Source: Bacillota bacterium
Lineage (GTDB): Bacteria; Bacillota; Clostridia; DSM-8532
DNA length: 48,041 nt
Reading direction: 5' to 3'
NCBI GenBank assembly: GCA_023459915.1
Contig: JAEWSN010000046.1
Location: forward strand, 1 to 48,041
Under the pieces are notes generated by a model that searched no databases, was not told the DNA's origin, and was given only the letters and a program-made list of their open reading frames with translations. Positions within the stretch are counted from its first letter, which is position 1. Every line of letters begins with the position of its first letter. Position numbers and translations under genes: made by a program. Positions 1-6,924 of the stretch are shown here, piece after piece.

Positions 1-1170
1 TGTCTGGGTCATGTAGTACAGGCGCAGGCGGCGCCCCTTGTCGGATGGCGGCTGCACCATGGCGACGGCCTCGTTGAGCACGTCGTTGAGCACACCGGTC
101 TGGATGCGGAAGGAAGCCTGCTCGTGCACATAGTCGATGAGCTCGTACAGGCGCTCCACGCGCTGTCCGGTTTTTGCGGAGATGAACAGCACCGGGGCAT
201 AGCTCATGAATTCCAGCTTCTCGATGACTTCCTTGCGGAATTTTTCAAGCGTGCCCGTGTCCTTGCTCACAAGATCCCATTTGTTGACCACAATGATGGA
301 TGCCTTGCCCTGTTCGTGGGCGTATCCGGCGATTTTGGTGTCCTGTTCGGTGACACCGTCCTTCGCGTCAATGAGCACCACGCAGACATCCGCGCGCTCC
401 ACCGCCGCCCAGGACCGCAGGGTGCTGTAATGCTCAATGCCTTCCTCAATGCGGCTTTTGCGGCGAATGCCCGCCGTGTCGATGAACATGTACGGCTTGT
501 CATTGTGCGTCAGGAACGTGTCGATGGCATCGCGGGTGGTTCCCGGCACATCGCTGACAATGACGCGTTCTTCACCCACCAGCCGGTTGATCAGCGAGGA
601 TTTGCCCGCGTTGGGCTTGCCGATGATCGCCACCTTGATGGCATCGTTCTCCTCATCCGTCTCACCCTCGGCGGGGAAGTGTTCGAACAGGGCGTCGAGC
701 AAATCACCGGTTCCCAGTCCATGGATGGAGGAAACCGGGTAGATTTCGCCCATGCCCAGGTTGTAGAATTCGTAGGCCTCCGCCGGCACCGCGCCAATGC
801 TGTCGGCCTTGTTGACCGCAAGGACAACGGGTTTGACGGATTTGCGCAACAGCACGGAGACTTCCTCGTCCGCGGCCGTCAGACCCGTCCGAATGTCCAC
901 CATGAACAGGATGACATCCGCCGTCTCAATGGCAATCTGTGCCTGGCGAACCATCTGCTGCTTGATGTAGTCGTCCGAATGGGGCTCGATGCCGCCGGTG
1001 TCTATGAGCATGAACGGACGCCCGCGCCATTCCGCTTCCGCGTAAATGCGATCGCGGGTGACACCGGGGGTGTCCTCGATGATGGCCACGCGTTTGCCGA
1101 CCAGGTAGTTGAAGAATGTGGATTTTCCAACATTCGGGCGTCCAACAACCGCCACAATGGGTTTTGCCAA
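1..1170 (-). CDS. der: Ribosome biogenesis GTPase Der (EngA), C-terminus cut by window edge
   Basis: Der is a tandem-GTPase that binds the 50S subunit and is needed for its maturation. The frame shows two G domains: the first begins at residue 2 with a P-loop GRPNVGKS and a DTGG switch, the second has GKPNAGKSS, DTAG and NKWD (guanine specificity). 390 codons are present; the family is about 440, so the end of the C-terminal KH-like domain lies outside the window. The start is a TTG codon, chosen because an AGGAGG ribosome binding site sits 8 nt upstream and translation goes straight into MAKPIVAVVGRPN; the nearby ATG is out of frame. Identity is very secure; the rare start codon is well supported by spacing. 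Confidence 0.97.
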   Translation of the reverse strand, partial: MAKPIVAVVGRPNVGKSTFFNYLVGKRVAIIEDTPGVTRDRIYAEAEWRGRPFMLIDTGGIEPHSDDYIKQQMVRQAQIAIETADVILFMVDIRTGLTAADEEVSVLLRKSVKPVVLAVNKADSIGAVPAEAYEFYNLGMGEIYPVSSIHGLGTGDLLDALFEHFPAEGETDEENDAIKVAIIGKPNAGKSSLINRLVGEERVIVSDVPGTTRDAIDTFLTHNDKPYMFIDTAGIRRKSRIEEGIEHYSTLRSWAAVERADVCVVLIDAKDGVTEQDTKIAGYAHEQGKASIIVVNKWDLVSKDTGTLEKFRKEVIEKLEFMSYAPVLFISAKTGQRVERLYELIDYVHEQASFRIQTGVLNDVLNEAVAMVQPPSDKGRRLRLYYMTQT

Positions 1171-1343
1171 GATAGCATCCTCCTGCGGGGTCTTTGCGCC
1201 ATTCCAGGCACCGGAAGCGGTTGCGCCAATCCAGATGCGGGAAGCGTTTGCGCAGACCCATACCCCATGATATCGGGGGCCGGTGTCCCTGTCAAGAAAA
1301 CATCCGCCACAAGCGGGAGCAGGCAACATGCCGCCGGCCTTTT

Positions 1344-2663
1344 TTATGCCTCCAAATCGTCCGGGATCACGTCGTTTCGGATGAGATCGGTCAGGGTTTC
1401 GCGGCGGACAATCACGCGATGGCGTCCATCGCGCACCAGCACCACCGCCGGTCTTGGATTGCGGTTGTAGTTGCTGCTCATGGAATAGTTGTAGGCGCCG
1501 GTGGCCAGCACAGCCATCAGATCTCCCGGCTGCGCCTTGGGCAGCGGCACATCCCTGCCGAGCAAATCACCGGACTCGCAGCACTTGCCCGCCACCGTCA
1601 CCACCTGATCGGCTTGCGCGCGCATCCGGTTCGCAAGGTGGAAACTGTATTTTGACTGGTAGAGGGCATACCGGGGATTGTCGAACATGCCGCCATCCAC
1701 CGCCACATAGGTTCTGACATCCTCAATCTGCTTCACATTGCCCACACGGTACAGCGTCAGGCCGGCCGACGCGACGATGGAGCGTCCCGGCTCCATGATC
1801 ATGAACGGCCGTTTCAGGCCCTTCTCCCGGCAAACCCGGTTCACCACCCGGGAAACGGACTGGATGTAGCGATCGTACGCCACGGGATCATCCGTGGGGG
1901 TATACTTGATGCCGAAACCGCCGCCAAGGTTGAGCTCCCGGATTTCAATGCCCAGCTTGTCACGAACCTCCGCCGCAAACCCTAGCATCACCTCCGCGGT
2001 GAGTTCGAACGGCGCCAAGTCGAATATCTGGGACCCGATGTGACAATGAATGCCCATCAGGGTGATATGCGGCATTTTCAGTGTCTGCTCGGCAAAGCGC
2101 AATGCCTCGCCATTCTCCAGGGCCACGCCGAATTTGGAGTCGATGCTGCCGGTCCGGATGAAATCGTGCGTGTGGGCATCCACACCGGGCTTGACCCGCA
2201 CGGAAATCTCAATCTGCCGGCCGTGTTCCGCCGCAATGCGGTCGAGCAGGGCCAGCTCCTCAAGATTGTCCACCACAATCCGGCCAATGCCGCAGGTCAG
2301 CGCCAGCGCCAGCTCCTCCGGCGTCTTGTTGTTGCCGTGAAACCAGACCCTGTCCATGGGAAACCCGGCCGCCAACGCGGTCTGAATTTCACCACCGGAC
2401 ACCACGTCCAGCCCGATGCCCTCCTGATGCGCGATGCGGCACAGCGCGGTGGAACAAAAGGCCTTGCTCGCATACAGCACCATGCCCTGCCCCTCATAAT
2501 AGCGGGTCATGGCATCACGATACATCCGAATGTTTTCCCGAATGGCCATCTCGTCCATCACATACAGGGGCGTGCCATATGTGGCGGCCAGTTCGGTGGT
2601 ATCACAGCCCCCAATGACAAGATGGTCCTGTTCGTTGACCCCAAGGTGCGTATTCTCGGTCAT
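1344..2663 (-). CDS. lysA: Diaminopimelate decarboxylase
   Basis: PLP-dependent decarboxylation of meso-diaminopimelate to L-lysine, the last step of lysine synthesis, in the cytosol. The 439-residue product has the alanine-racemase-like barrel with the PLP lysine in VLYASKAF, HCHIGSQI, the glycine loop GGGFGIKYT, EPGRSIVASAG and the substrate cysteine region CCESGDLLGRD. The start is the ATG in front of TENTHLGV, with GGAAAGGA upstream; a 13-codon upstream extension of the open frame lacks a better site. The gene stands alone downstream of the rplL terminator region and has its own promoter at 2740-2768. I see no lysine riboswitch in the short leader; an AT-rich dyad overlaps the promoter instead. 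Confidence 0.97.
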   Translation of the reverse strand: MTENTHLGVNEQDHLVIGGCDTTELAATYGTPLYVMDEMAIRENIRMYRDAMTRYYEGQGMVLYASKAFCSTALCRIAHQEGIGLDVVSGGEIQTALAAGFPMDRVWFHGNNKTPEELALALTCGIGRIVVDNLEELALLDRIAAEHGRQIEISVRVKPGVDAHTHDFIRTGSIDSKFGVALENGEALRFAEQTLKMPHITLMGIHCHIGSQIFDLAPFELTAEVMLGFAAEVRDKLGIEIRELNLGGGFGIKYTPTDDPVAYDRYIQSVSRVVNRVCREKGLKRPFMIMEPGRSIVASAGLTLYRVGNVKQIEDVRTYVAVDGGMFDNPRYALYQSKYSFHLANRMRAQADQVVTVAGKCCESGDLLGRDVPLPKAQPGDLMAVLATGAYNYSMSSNYNRNPRPAVVLVRDGRHRVIVRRETLTDLIRNDVIPDDLEA

Positions 2664-2726
2664 GATGATTCCTTTCCGCAAACCAGCCGTGTCGTCATGC
2701 ACGGATCGCGTGGGTGACGATCCCTA

Positions 2727-2752
2727 TTAGTTGTTTCTTATAATACTACTAA
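2727..2752. promoter_or_regulatory. Imperfect AT-rich dyad overlapping the lysA -10 box, possible operator
   Basis: A 26-bp stretch begins TTAGTTGT and ends ACTACTAA; its two halves match as an inverted repeat at about 18 of 26 positions. It covers the -10 box and predicted start of lysA, the position of a repressor site. No regulator gene is adjacent, so the ligand and protein are unknown. Confidence 0.35.
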
Positions 2753-2768
2753 TTCAGCACTCCTGCAA
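2740..2768 (-). promoter_or_regulatory. lysA promoter (sigma-A type)
   Basis: On the minus strand TTGCAG (2763-2768) and TATTAT (2740-2745) are separated by exactly 17 bp and point at lysA. The predicted start is near 2733, giving a leader of about 70 nt. Confidence 0.6.
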
Positions 2769-2810
2769 GCCTGTTGTCACAGGAATTCGAGGCAAAACGT
2801 TCCCGGATGT

Positions 2811-2849
2811 AAAAAAGAGGAGATCCGTTGCCGGATCCCCCCCTCTTTT
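2811..2849 (-). terminator. Intrinsic terminator after rplL
   Basis: On the minus strand an AAAAGAGG...ATCCG arm, GCAA loop, and CGGATC...CTCTTTT arm end in a run of six T, 14 nt beyond the rplL stop. It should end the rplJ-rplL transcript before lysA. Confidence 0.85.
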
Positions 2850-2863
2850 GATTGTCAGGACAA

Positions 2864-3250
2864 TTACTTGATTTCGACGGTGGCGCCGACTTCCTTGAAC
2901 TTCGCGGCCATTGCGTTCGCGTCGTCCTTGGAAATGCCTTCCTTGATGGTGGAGGGAACGCCTTCGACCACGTCTTTGGCTTCCTTCAGGCCCAGGCTGG
3001 TGACTTCGCGCACAACCTTGATGACCTTGATCTTCTCGGAACCGGCGTCCTTGAGGACGACGTCGAATTCGGTCTTCTCTTCTTCGGCGGCGGCAGGCGC
3101 AGCAGCACCGGCAGCGGGACCAGCCATCATCGCGACAGGCGCGGCGGCGGACACACCGAACTCCTCTTCAAGGGCCTTCACCAGCTCAGCCAGTTCCAGA
3201 ACGGTCAACGCCTTGACGTCTTCAATCATCTTTGTTACTTTTTCAGACAT
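2864..3250 (-). CDS. rplL: 50S ribosomal protein L7/L12
   Basis: Stalk protein of the large subunit that recruits and activates the translational GTPases; two or three dimers bind the C-terminal helix of L10. The 128-residue product shows the N-terminal dimerisation helices (residues 1-35), an Ala/Pro-rich flexible hinge (about 36-55) and the globular C-terminal domain with EKIKVIKVVREVT and GLKEAKDVVEGVP. Length is normal for Firmicutes. It lies 113 nt downstream of rplJ in the same transcript, behind the L10 leader, and is followed by a terminator rather than rpoB. Confidence 0.98.
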   Translation of the reverse strand: MSEKVTKMIEDVKALTVLELAELVKALEEEFGVSAAAPVAMMAGPAAGAAAPAAAEEEKTEFDVVLKDAGSEKIKVIKVVREVTSLGLKEAKDVVEGVPSTIKEGISKDDANAMAAKFKEVGATVEIK

Positions 3251-3363
3251 TTTAGAATACCTCCATCATGTTGTTTGTCGCGGCCTTTGCCGTCGACAGC
3301 TGTTTTTTGAATCCTGTACGGACACGATGCCTCAACATGCCCCGTGTCCCCCATTGCGCGGGC

Positions 3364-3897
3364 TTACGCGGACTGTTTCTTTTCCGCGACGGCATTGAGC
3401 GCAACAACCAGACCACGCATGTTTCCATTGAGCACGTTGACGAACCCGTTGATGGGGCTCTTCAGGCTGCCGAGCATCTTGGCGATGAGCTCTTCCTTGG
3501 AGGGAAGATTCGAAATGGCCTTGACGCCTTCCACATCGACAACCTTGCCTTCGACGACACCGGCCTTGAGTTCGAATTTCTCAAAACTCTTTTCGAACTT
3601 GGCAAGCAGCTTCGACGGGGCAACCGGATCCACGGAGCTCATTGCGAGCGCCGTCGGTCCGTTGAGATACGGTTCCAGTTCTTCCAGACCCGCATCCTTG
3701 GCTGCGAAATGAATGATGGAATTCTTGATGACTTGATAGTCGATCCCCGCTTCACGCAGTTCTTTGCGCAGCTTTGTGTCCTGTTCGACGGTGAGGCCGC
3801 GATAATCGGCCAGCACCATGCCTTTGGCTTCCTTGAGCTTTTGGGCCAGTTCACGAACCTGCTCCTGCTTGGCGAGCATTGCTTTTTCACTGGGCAT
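3364..3897 (-). CDS. rplJ: 50S ribosomal protein L10
   Basis: Base of the ribosomal stalk: the N-terminal domain binds 23S rRNA with L11 and the C-terminal helix carries L7/L12 dimers. The 177-residue product has the family opening KGMVLADYRGLTVEQ and VIKNSIIHFA. The start is the ATG before PSEKAM, because AGGAGG lies 7 nt upstream; the seven-codon upstream extension is simply the ribosome binding site read in frame. L10 (with L12) represses its own synthesis by binding its mRNA leader, and a matching leader with attenuator lies at 3999-4140. Confidence 0.98.
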   Translation of the reverse strand: MPSEKAMLAKQEQVRELAQKLKEAKGMVLADYRGLTVEQDTKLRKELREAGIDYQVIKNSIIHFAAKDAGLEELEPYLNGPTALAMSSVDPVAPSKLLAKFEKSFEKFELKAGVVEGKVVDVEGVKAISNLPSKEELIAKMLGSLKSPINGFVNVLNGNMRGLVVALNAVAEKKQSA

Positions 3898-3998
3898 GCT
3901 GACACCTCCTTCTTCCAAAATACGCCCTGAACGCTCCGAAGAACGTGTATGGCGGGCTTTGCGCCAGTTTCACCTGTCTGTTGCCAGACATTTCAGAC

Positions 3999-4048
3999 AA
4001 AAACGGCACCTTTCCGTTATCCGCGCCGCGGACAGGGAAAGGTGCCGT
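3999..4048 (-). terminator. Attenuator terminator upstream of rplJ
   Basis: On the minus strand CGGCACCTTTCC and GGAAAGGTGCCG form a 12-bp stem followed by five T. It lies about 100 nt before the rplJ start and after the L10 leader, so a fraction of transcripts should stop here. The leader/terminator arrangement is the classic Gram-positive L10 set-up. Confidence 0.85.
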
Positions 4049-4061
4049 ATGATTGCACCGG

Positions 4062-4137
4062 AATCCTGGCCTCGGCAGGAAGAAAACGTTATGCCCGAAG
4101 GCTCCTGCTGTCTTAGGTCTGTATGAAATTGCCACAA
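4062..4137 (-). ncRNA. Ribosomal protein L10 leader (cis-regulatory RNA)
   Basis: The minus strand carries ACCTAAGACAGCAGG (within 4104-4119) followed by CCTGCCGAGG (4070-4079), the two conserved strands of the L10-binding kink-turn region in the Firmicute L10 leader family (Rfam L10_leader). The strands pair as CAGCAGG with CCTGCCG. Position right after the rplJ promoter and before an attenuator supports autoregulation by the L10-L12 complex. Boundaries are approximate. Confidence 0.85.
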
Positions 4138-4142
4138 GGCGG

Positions 4143-4172
4143 ATTATACCCTGTGGGGCATGACGCTGTCAA
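4143..4172 (-). promoter_or_regulatory. Consensus promoter for rplJ-rplL
   Basis: TTGACA (4167-4172) and TATAAT (4143-4148) on the minus strand are both perfect sigma-A hexamers, 18 bp apart. The predicted start near 4136 begins the L10 leader. Confidence 0.85.
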
Positions 4173-4181
4173 GAGAATTCT

Positions 4182-4296
4182 TGCCTGCGCCTTAAGCTTG
4201 GCACGAGTTAACTTGCTCTATGGATTTACGAAAACAATGGCCAAACTCGCCATTCTTTTCGTAAAAAGAGCAAGTAATCTCCTGCCTGCGCCTTAA
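4182..4296. repeat. Long hairpin element between 14-bp direct repeats at the rplA 3' end
   Basis: Nested arms ACTTGCTCT/AGAGCAAGT, TTTACGAAAA/TTTTCGTAAA and ATGGC/GCCAT fold 4211-4275 into one long imperfect hairpin. It is flanked by two identical copies of TGCCTGCGCCTTAA (4182-4195 and 4283-4296); the inner copy contains the rplA stop codon. There is no T-run on either side, so it is not a simple terminator. The look is that of a small insertion with a target duplication, or an RNA processing site. Confidence 0.7.
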
Positions 4297-4988
4297 TCCA
4301 GTACCTTTTGTCCGTTGATCTTCACGCCGGGGCCCATGGTGGAGGTGACGGTCACGGAGCGGAGGTACTGGCCCTTCGCGGCGGACGGCTTCGCCTTCAC
4401 AACGGCGTCCATCAGCGTGTGGAAGTTGTCGCGCAGCTTCTCGGTTCCAAAGGAAACCTTGCCGATGGGGCAGTGGATGATGTTGGTCTTGTCCAGACGG
4501 TACTCGATCTTACCGGCCTTGATGTCGGCGATGGCCTTGGTGACATCCATGGTCACGGTACCGGCCTTCGGGTTCGGCATGAGGCCCTTCGGACCCAACA
4601 CACGACCCAGACGGCCCACAACGCCCATCATGTCGGGGGTTGCGACGACAACGTCGAATTCGAACCAGTTGTCCTTCTGAATCCTGGTGACCAGATCCTC
4701 GGCACCGACATAATCGGCACCGTTCTGCTCGGCTTCGGTTGCCTTCTCGCCCTTGGCGAACACCAGCACGCGCACCGTCTTGCCGGTACCGTGCGGCAGG
4801 ACCACCGCGCCGCGGACCTGCTGGTCGGCATGACGGGAGTCGACACCCAGTTTGATGTGAGCCTCGACGGTTTCGTCGAATTTGGCCCTGGCCGCCTTCT
4901 GGACAATTTCAAACGCCTCGGTGGGTTCGTACAGGGAAACCCTGTCGACCAACTTGAGGCTTTCCAAATACTTCTTGCCTCTTTTCAT
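4293..4988 (-). CDS. rplA: 50S ribosomal protein L1
   Basis: Builds the mobile L1 stalk that helps release E-site tRNA; in many bacteria it also represses its operon by binding mRNA. The 231-residue product starts MKRGKKYLESLKLVDR and has the two-domain L1 pattern, with the conserved VLPHGTGKTVRVLVFAKGEK, GRLGRVLGPKGLMPNPK and the C-terminal RSVTVTSTMGPGVKI. Length is typical (about 230). It follows rplK after a 106-nt gap, and its stop codon lies inside a 14-bp direct repeat. Confidence 0.98.
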   Translation of the reverse strand: MKRGKKYLESLKLVDRVSLYEPTEAFEIVQKAARAKFDETVEAHIKLGVDSRHADQQVRGAVVLPHGTGKTVRVLVFAKGEKATEAEQNGADYVGAEDLVTRIQKDNWFEFDVVVATPDMMGVVGRLGRVLGPKGLMPNPKAGTVTMDVTKAIADIKAGKIEYRLDKTNIIHCPIGKVSFGTEKLRDNFHTLMDAVVKAKPSAAKGQYLRSVTVTSTMGPGVKINGQKVLD

Positions 4989-5094
4989 GTTTCACGCACT
5001 CCTTTGTGGTCTCTTTTCGGGATTGCTCCCTCCCACAGTTCCGATTTCGACCCTGGCCGAAACCCTGCCTGCCTGCCTGTTTTCACTCCCGGTT

Positions 5095-5520
5095 TCAGTC
5101 GACGACGACAACGCCCATGCTGCGCGCGGAACCCGCAATCATGCTCATGGCGGTTTCGACGCTGCCCGCATTGAGGTCGGGCATCTTCAGTTCCGCAATG
5201 CGACGCACTTCGTCCCGGGTAATGGTGGCAACCTTGTCCTTGTTCGGCTTGGCAGAACCGGATTCGATTTTGCAGGCCTTCTTGATGAGGATGGCAGCCG
5301 GAGGAGTCTTGGTGATAAAGGTAAAGGAACGATCCGTATAGACCGTGATGACAACCGGAATGACCAATCCGACCTCTTTGGCGGTCCGCTCATTGAATTC
5401 CTTGACGAATCCCATGATGTTGACGCCATGCTGGCCGAGTGCTGGTCCAACCGGTGGAGCGGGTGTCGCTTTGCCAGCATTCAGCTGAAGCTTCACGTAA
5501 CCCATTACTTTCTTAGCCAT
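5095..5520 (-). CDS. rplK: 50S ribosomal protein L11
   Basis: Binds the GTPase-associated centre of 23S rRNA and is needed for stringent-response sensing by RelA-type enzymes. The 141-residue product begins MAKKVMGYVKLQLNAGKATPAPPVGPALGQHGVNI in two adjoining stretches, the family signature including the proline-rich thiopeptide-binding surface, and ends with the rRNA-binding domain (VRRIAELKMPDLNA, GSARSMGVVV). GGGAGGTGG precedes the ATG. Two perfect hairpins lie in the 175-nt gap after nusG. Confidence 0.98.
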   Translation of the reverse strand: MAKKVMGYVKLQLNAGKATPAPPVGPALGQHGVNIMGFVKEFNERTAKEVGLVIPVVITVYTDRSFTFITKTPPAAILIKKACKIESGSAKPNKDKVATITRDEVRRIAELKMPDLNAGSVETAMSMIAGSARSMGVVVVD

Positions 5521-5546
5521 GTGTGTCCACCTCCCAGTTAGCTCGT

Positions 5547-5634
5547 CTGACGGCGATTGCCGTCAGTACCCGTTCGGGCATATCAAAAACGCTTGCGCGC
5601 CCTTGCCATGATTGTTTCCCGGCCATCGGCCGGG
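5547..5634 (-). promoter_or_regulatory. Two hairpins in the nusG-rplK gap
   Basis: CTGACGGC/GCCGTCAG with a 4-nt loop (5547-5566) lies just before the rplK ribosome binding site, and CCCGGCC/GGCCGGG with a 3-nt loop is at 5618-5634. Neither has a T-run. They could be translational or processing elements of the rplK-rplA mRNA; I do not recognise a named leader family. Confidence 0.5.
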
Positions 5635-5695
5635 AGCCGGCCTGCGCGGCAACCGCCGCGGGCCTTGTTTTGGAAACGGCCGAAGCCGCATCCAC

Positions 5696-6214
5696 TCAGA
5701 GTTTGACGATTTGGGTGAATTCCAGCTCCACCGGTGTTTCCCGGCCGAACATGGAAACCGATACCCGCACCTTTTTCTTGTCGAGACTGATTTCCTCCAC
5801 CGTGCCGATGAATCCGTCGAGCGGACCCTCGATGACGCGCACACTGTCGCCCACCTCGAAGTCGACCACGGTTTCGAACTGCTCCACACCCATGGTGCGG
5901 ACCTCTTCGTCCGACAGGGGGACCGGCTTGGATCCCGGTCCCACAAAGCCTGTGACGCCGCGTGTGTTGCGCACCACATACCAGGAATCATCCGACATGA
6001 TCATCTTGACCAGGACATAACCCGGGAAAACCTTTTTCAGAGAAACCTTTTTCTTGCCATCCTTGATTTCGATCTGCTCTTCCATCGGCACGACGATATC
6101 AATGATATAGTCCTGCATGCGACGGTTTTCCACGATCTTCTCGAGATTGGCCTTCACTTTGTTCTCATACCCGGAATAGGTATGGACAACATACCATCTT
6201 GCGTCTTCCATCAT
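5696..6214 (-). CDS. nusG: Transcription termination/antitermination factor NusG
   Basis: Binds the RNA polymerase clamp through its NGN domain and modulates pausing, Rho action and ribosome coupling. The 172-residue product has the NGN domain (RWYVVHTYSGYENKV, then VFPGYVLVKMIMSDDSWYVVRNT) and a C-terminal KOW domain (DSVRVIEGPLDGFIGTVEEI). An in-frame stop lies 12 codons upstream, so the start must be one of the two adjacent ATG codons; the nearest GGAG is about 18 nt away, which is weak. Genes secE upstream and rplK downstream are the canonical neighbours. Confidence 0.97.
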   Translation of the reverse strand: MMEDARWYVVHTYSGYENKVKANLEKIVENRRMQDYIIDIVVPMEEQIEIKDGKKKVSLKKVFPGYVLVKMIMSDDSWYVVRNTRGVTGFVGPGSKPVPLSDEEVRTMGVEQFETVVDFEVGDSVRVIEGPLDGFIGTVEEISLDKKKVRVSVSMFGRETPVELEFTQIVKL

Positions 6215-6314
6215 CTTGTTGCGGAGACAGCGCTCCTGACCCTCCTCTCATGCGGAATCCGGCTGTGGCGACACCACGGGGCGAAAACATCCGGTTCTTC
6301 GCCGCCAGTTGTCA

Positions 6315-6527
6315 TCAACCACCGAAAACAGCCTTGTAAAGGATGCCAAGCCCCGCGTCCGCAATCCAGACAATGGCCCCGATGAGCAGGCAGGCCGCAA
6401 ACACAATGAGCGTGTTGTTGATGAGCTGCTGCTTCGTGGGCCAGATGACCTTCTTCAGTTCCATGCGGATTTCACGGAAAAAACGGGCGACACGCTGTGG
6501 CAGCTTTTCCTTTTTCTGCTCTGTCAT
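6315..6527 (-). CDS. secE: Preprotein translocase subunit SecE
   Basis: Small clamp subunit of SecYEG in the inner membrane. The 70-residue product is typical of the single-span Gram-positive form: an amphipathic stretch FFREIRMELKKVIWPTKQQL (conserved KVxWP) followed by one transmembrane helix (about residues 40-60). It lies between rpmG and nusG. Confidence 0.96.
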   Translation of the reverse strand: MTEQKKEKLPQRVARFFREIRMELKKVIWPTKQQLINNTLIVFAACLLIGAIVWIADAGLGILYKAVFGG

Positions 6528-6551
6528 CGTTAGCTTCTCCCATCGTTTGGA

Positions 6552-6701
6552 TTATTTCGTTTCCTTGTGAGGCGTGTGCTTCCTGCAGAAACGGCAGTAC
6601 TTGCTCATTTCGAGCCGGTCGGGATCGTTCTTCTTGTTCTTCATGGTGTCGTAGTTACGCTGCTTGCATTCGCTGCAAGACAAGGTGATTCTGGTTCTCA
6701 T
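6552..6701 (-). CDS. rpmG: 50S ribosomal protein L33
   Basis: Zinc-ribbon L33 of the large subunit. The 49-residue product MRTRITLSCSECKQRNY... has the two CxxC pairs (CSEC and CRFC), so it is the zinc-binding (C+) paralogue. The start follows AGGGGTG; the upstream 16-codon extension is poly-A leader sequence. First gene of rpmG-secE-nusG-rplK-rplA, driven by a near-perfect promoter. Confidence 0.96.
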   Translation of the reverse strand: MRTRITLSCSECKQRNYDTMKNKKNDPDRLEMSKYCRFCRKHTPHKETK

Positions 6702-6761
6702 CGCTGCACCCCTGTCTTTCCTTTTTTTGCGACAAAAAAAAACTGCCACAAGGCAAAATCA

Positions 6762-6790
6762 AGTATAATTCAGACGGCGTTCCGTGTCAA
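6762..6790 (-). promoter_or_regulatory. Promoter for rpmG-secE-nusG-rplKA
   Basis: TTGACA (6785-6790) and TATACT (6762-6767) on the minus strand, 17 bp apart. The predicted transcript starts in GCCTTGTGGCA, an 11-mer also found at the start of the rplJ transcript, and runs into a nine-T tract that may act as a weak early terminator. Confidence 0.85.
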
Positions 6791-6838
6791 GCCTGTTTTC
6801 GGGCGCGGGATCCGCAACCCACCTTTTTTGACCCGCGT

Positions 6839-6911
6839 GGGAAGGGCGTCCTGCGACGCACCCTCCCGCCGAAGGTTCAAGGGGATGCCCGGAGGGTGTC
6901 CGGACATCCCC
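6839..6911 (-). terminator. Two strong hairpins downstream of secF
   Basis: GGGGATG.CCGG/CCGG.CATCCCC (6881-6911) begins 14 nt past the secF stop and a second GC-rich stem (6839-6867) follows. Neither is followed by a proper T-run on the minus strand, so the terminator call rests on position and stem strength only. Confidence 0.4.
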
Positions 6912-6924
6912 TGACCGGCAGGAA

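Larger units (their letters stand above)
3898..4292 (-). other. rplA-rplJ intergenic region (395 nt): promoter, L10 leader, attenuator, hairpin element
   Basis: No protein gene. In order of rplJ transcription it holds a direct-repeat-flanked hairpin (4182-4296), a consensus promoter (4143-4172), the L10 leader (4062-4137), an intrinsic attenuator (3999-4048) and then about 100 nt up to the rplJ ribosome binding site. Confidence 0.85.

Noticed and set aside
1194..1343. A small gene between lysA and der
   Set aside because: Frames here are low-complexity (CGGAAGCG-type imperfect repeats) without a start signal; treated as intergenic.
2664..2810. Lysine riboswitch upstream of lysA
   Set aside because: The predicted leader is only about 70 nt and lacks the conserved L-box elements.
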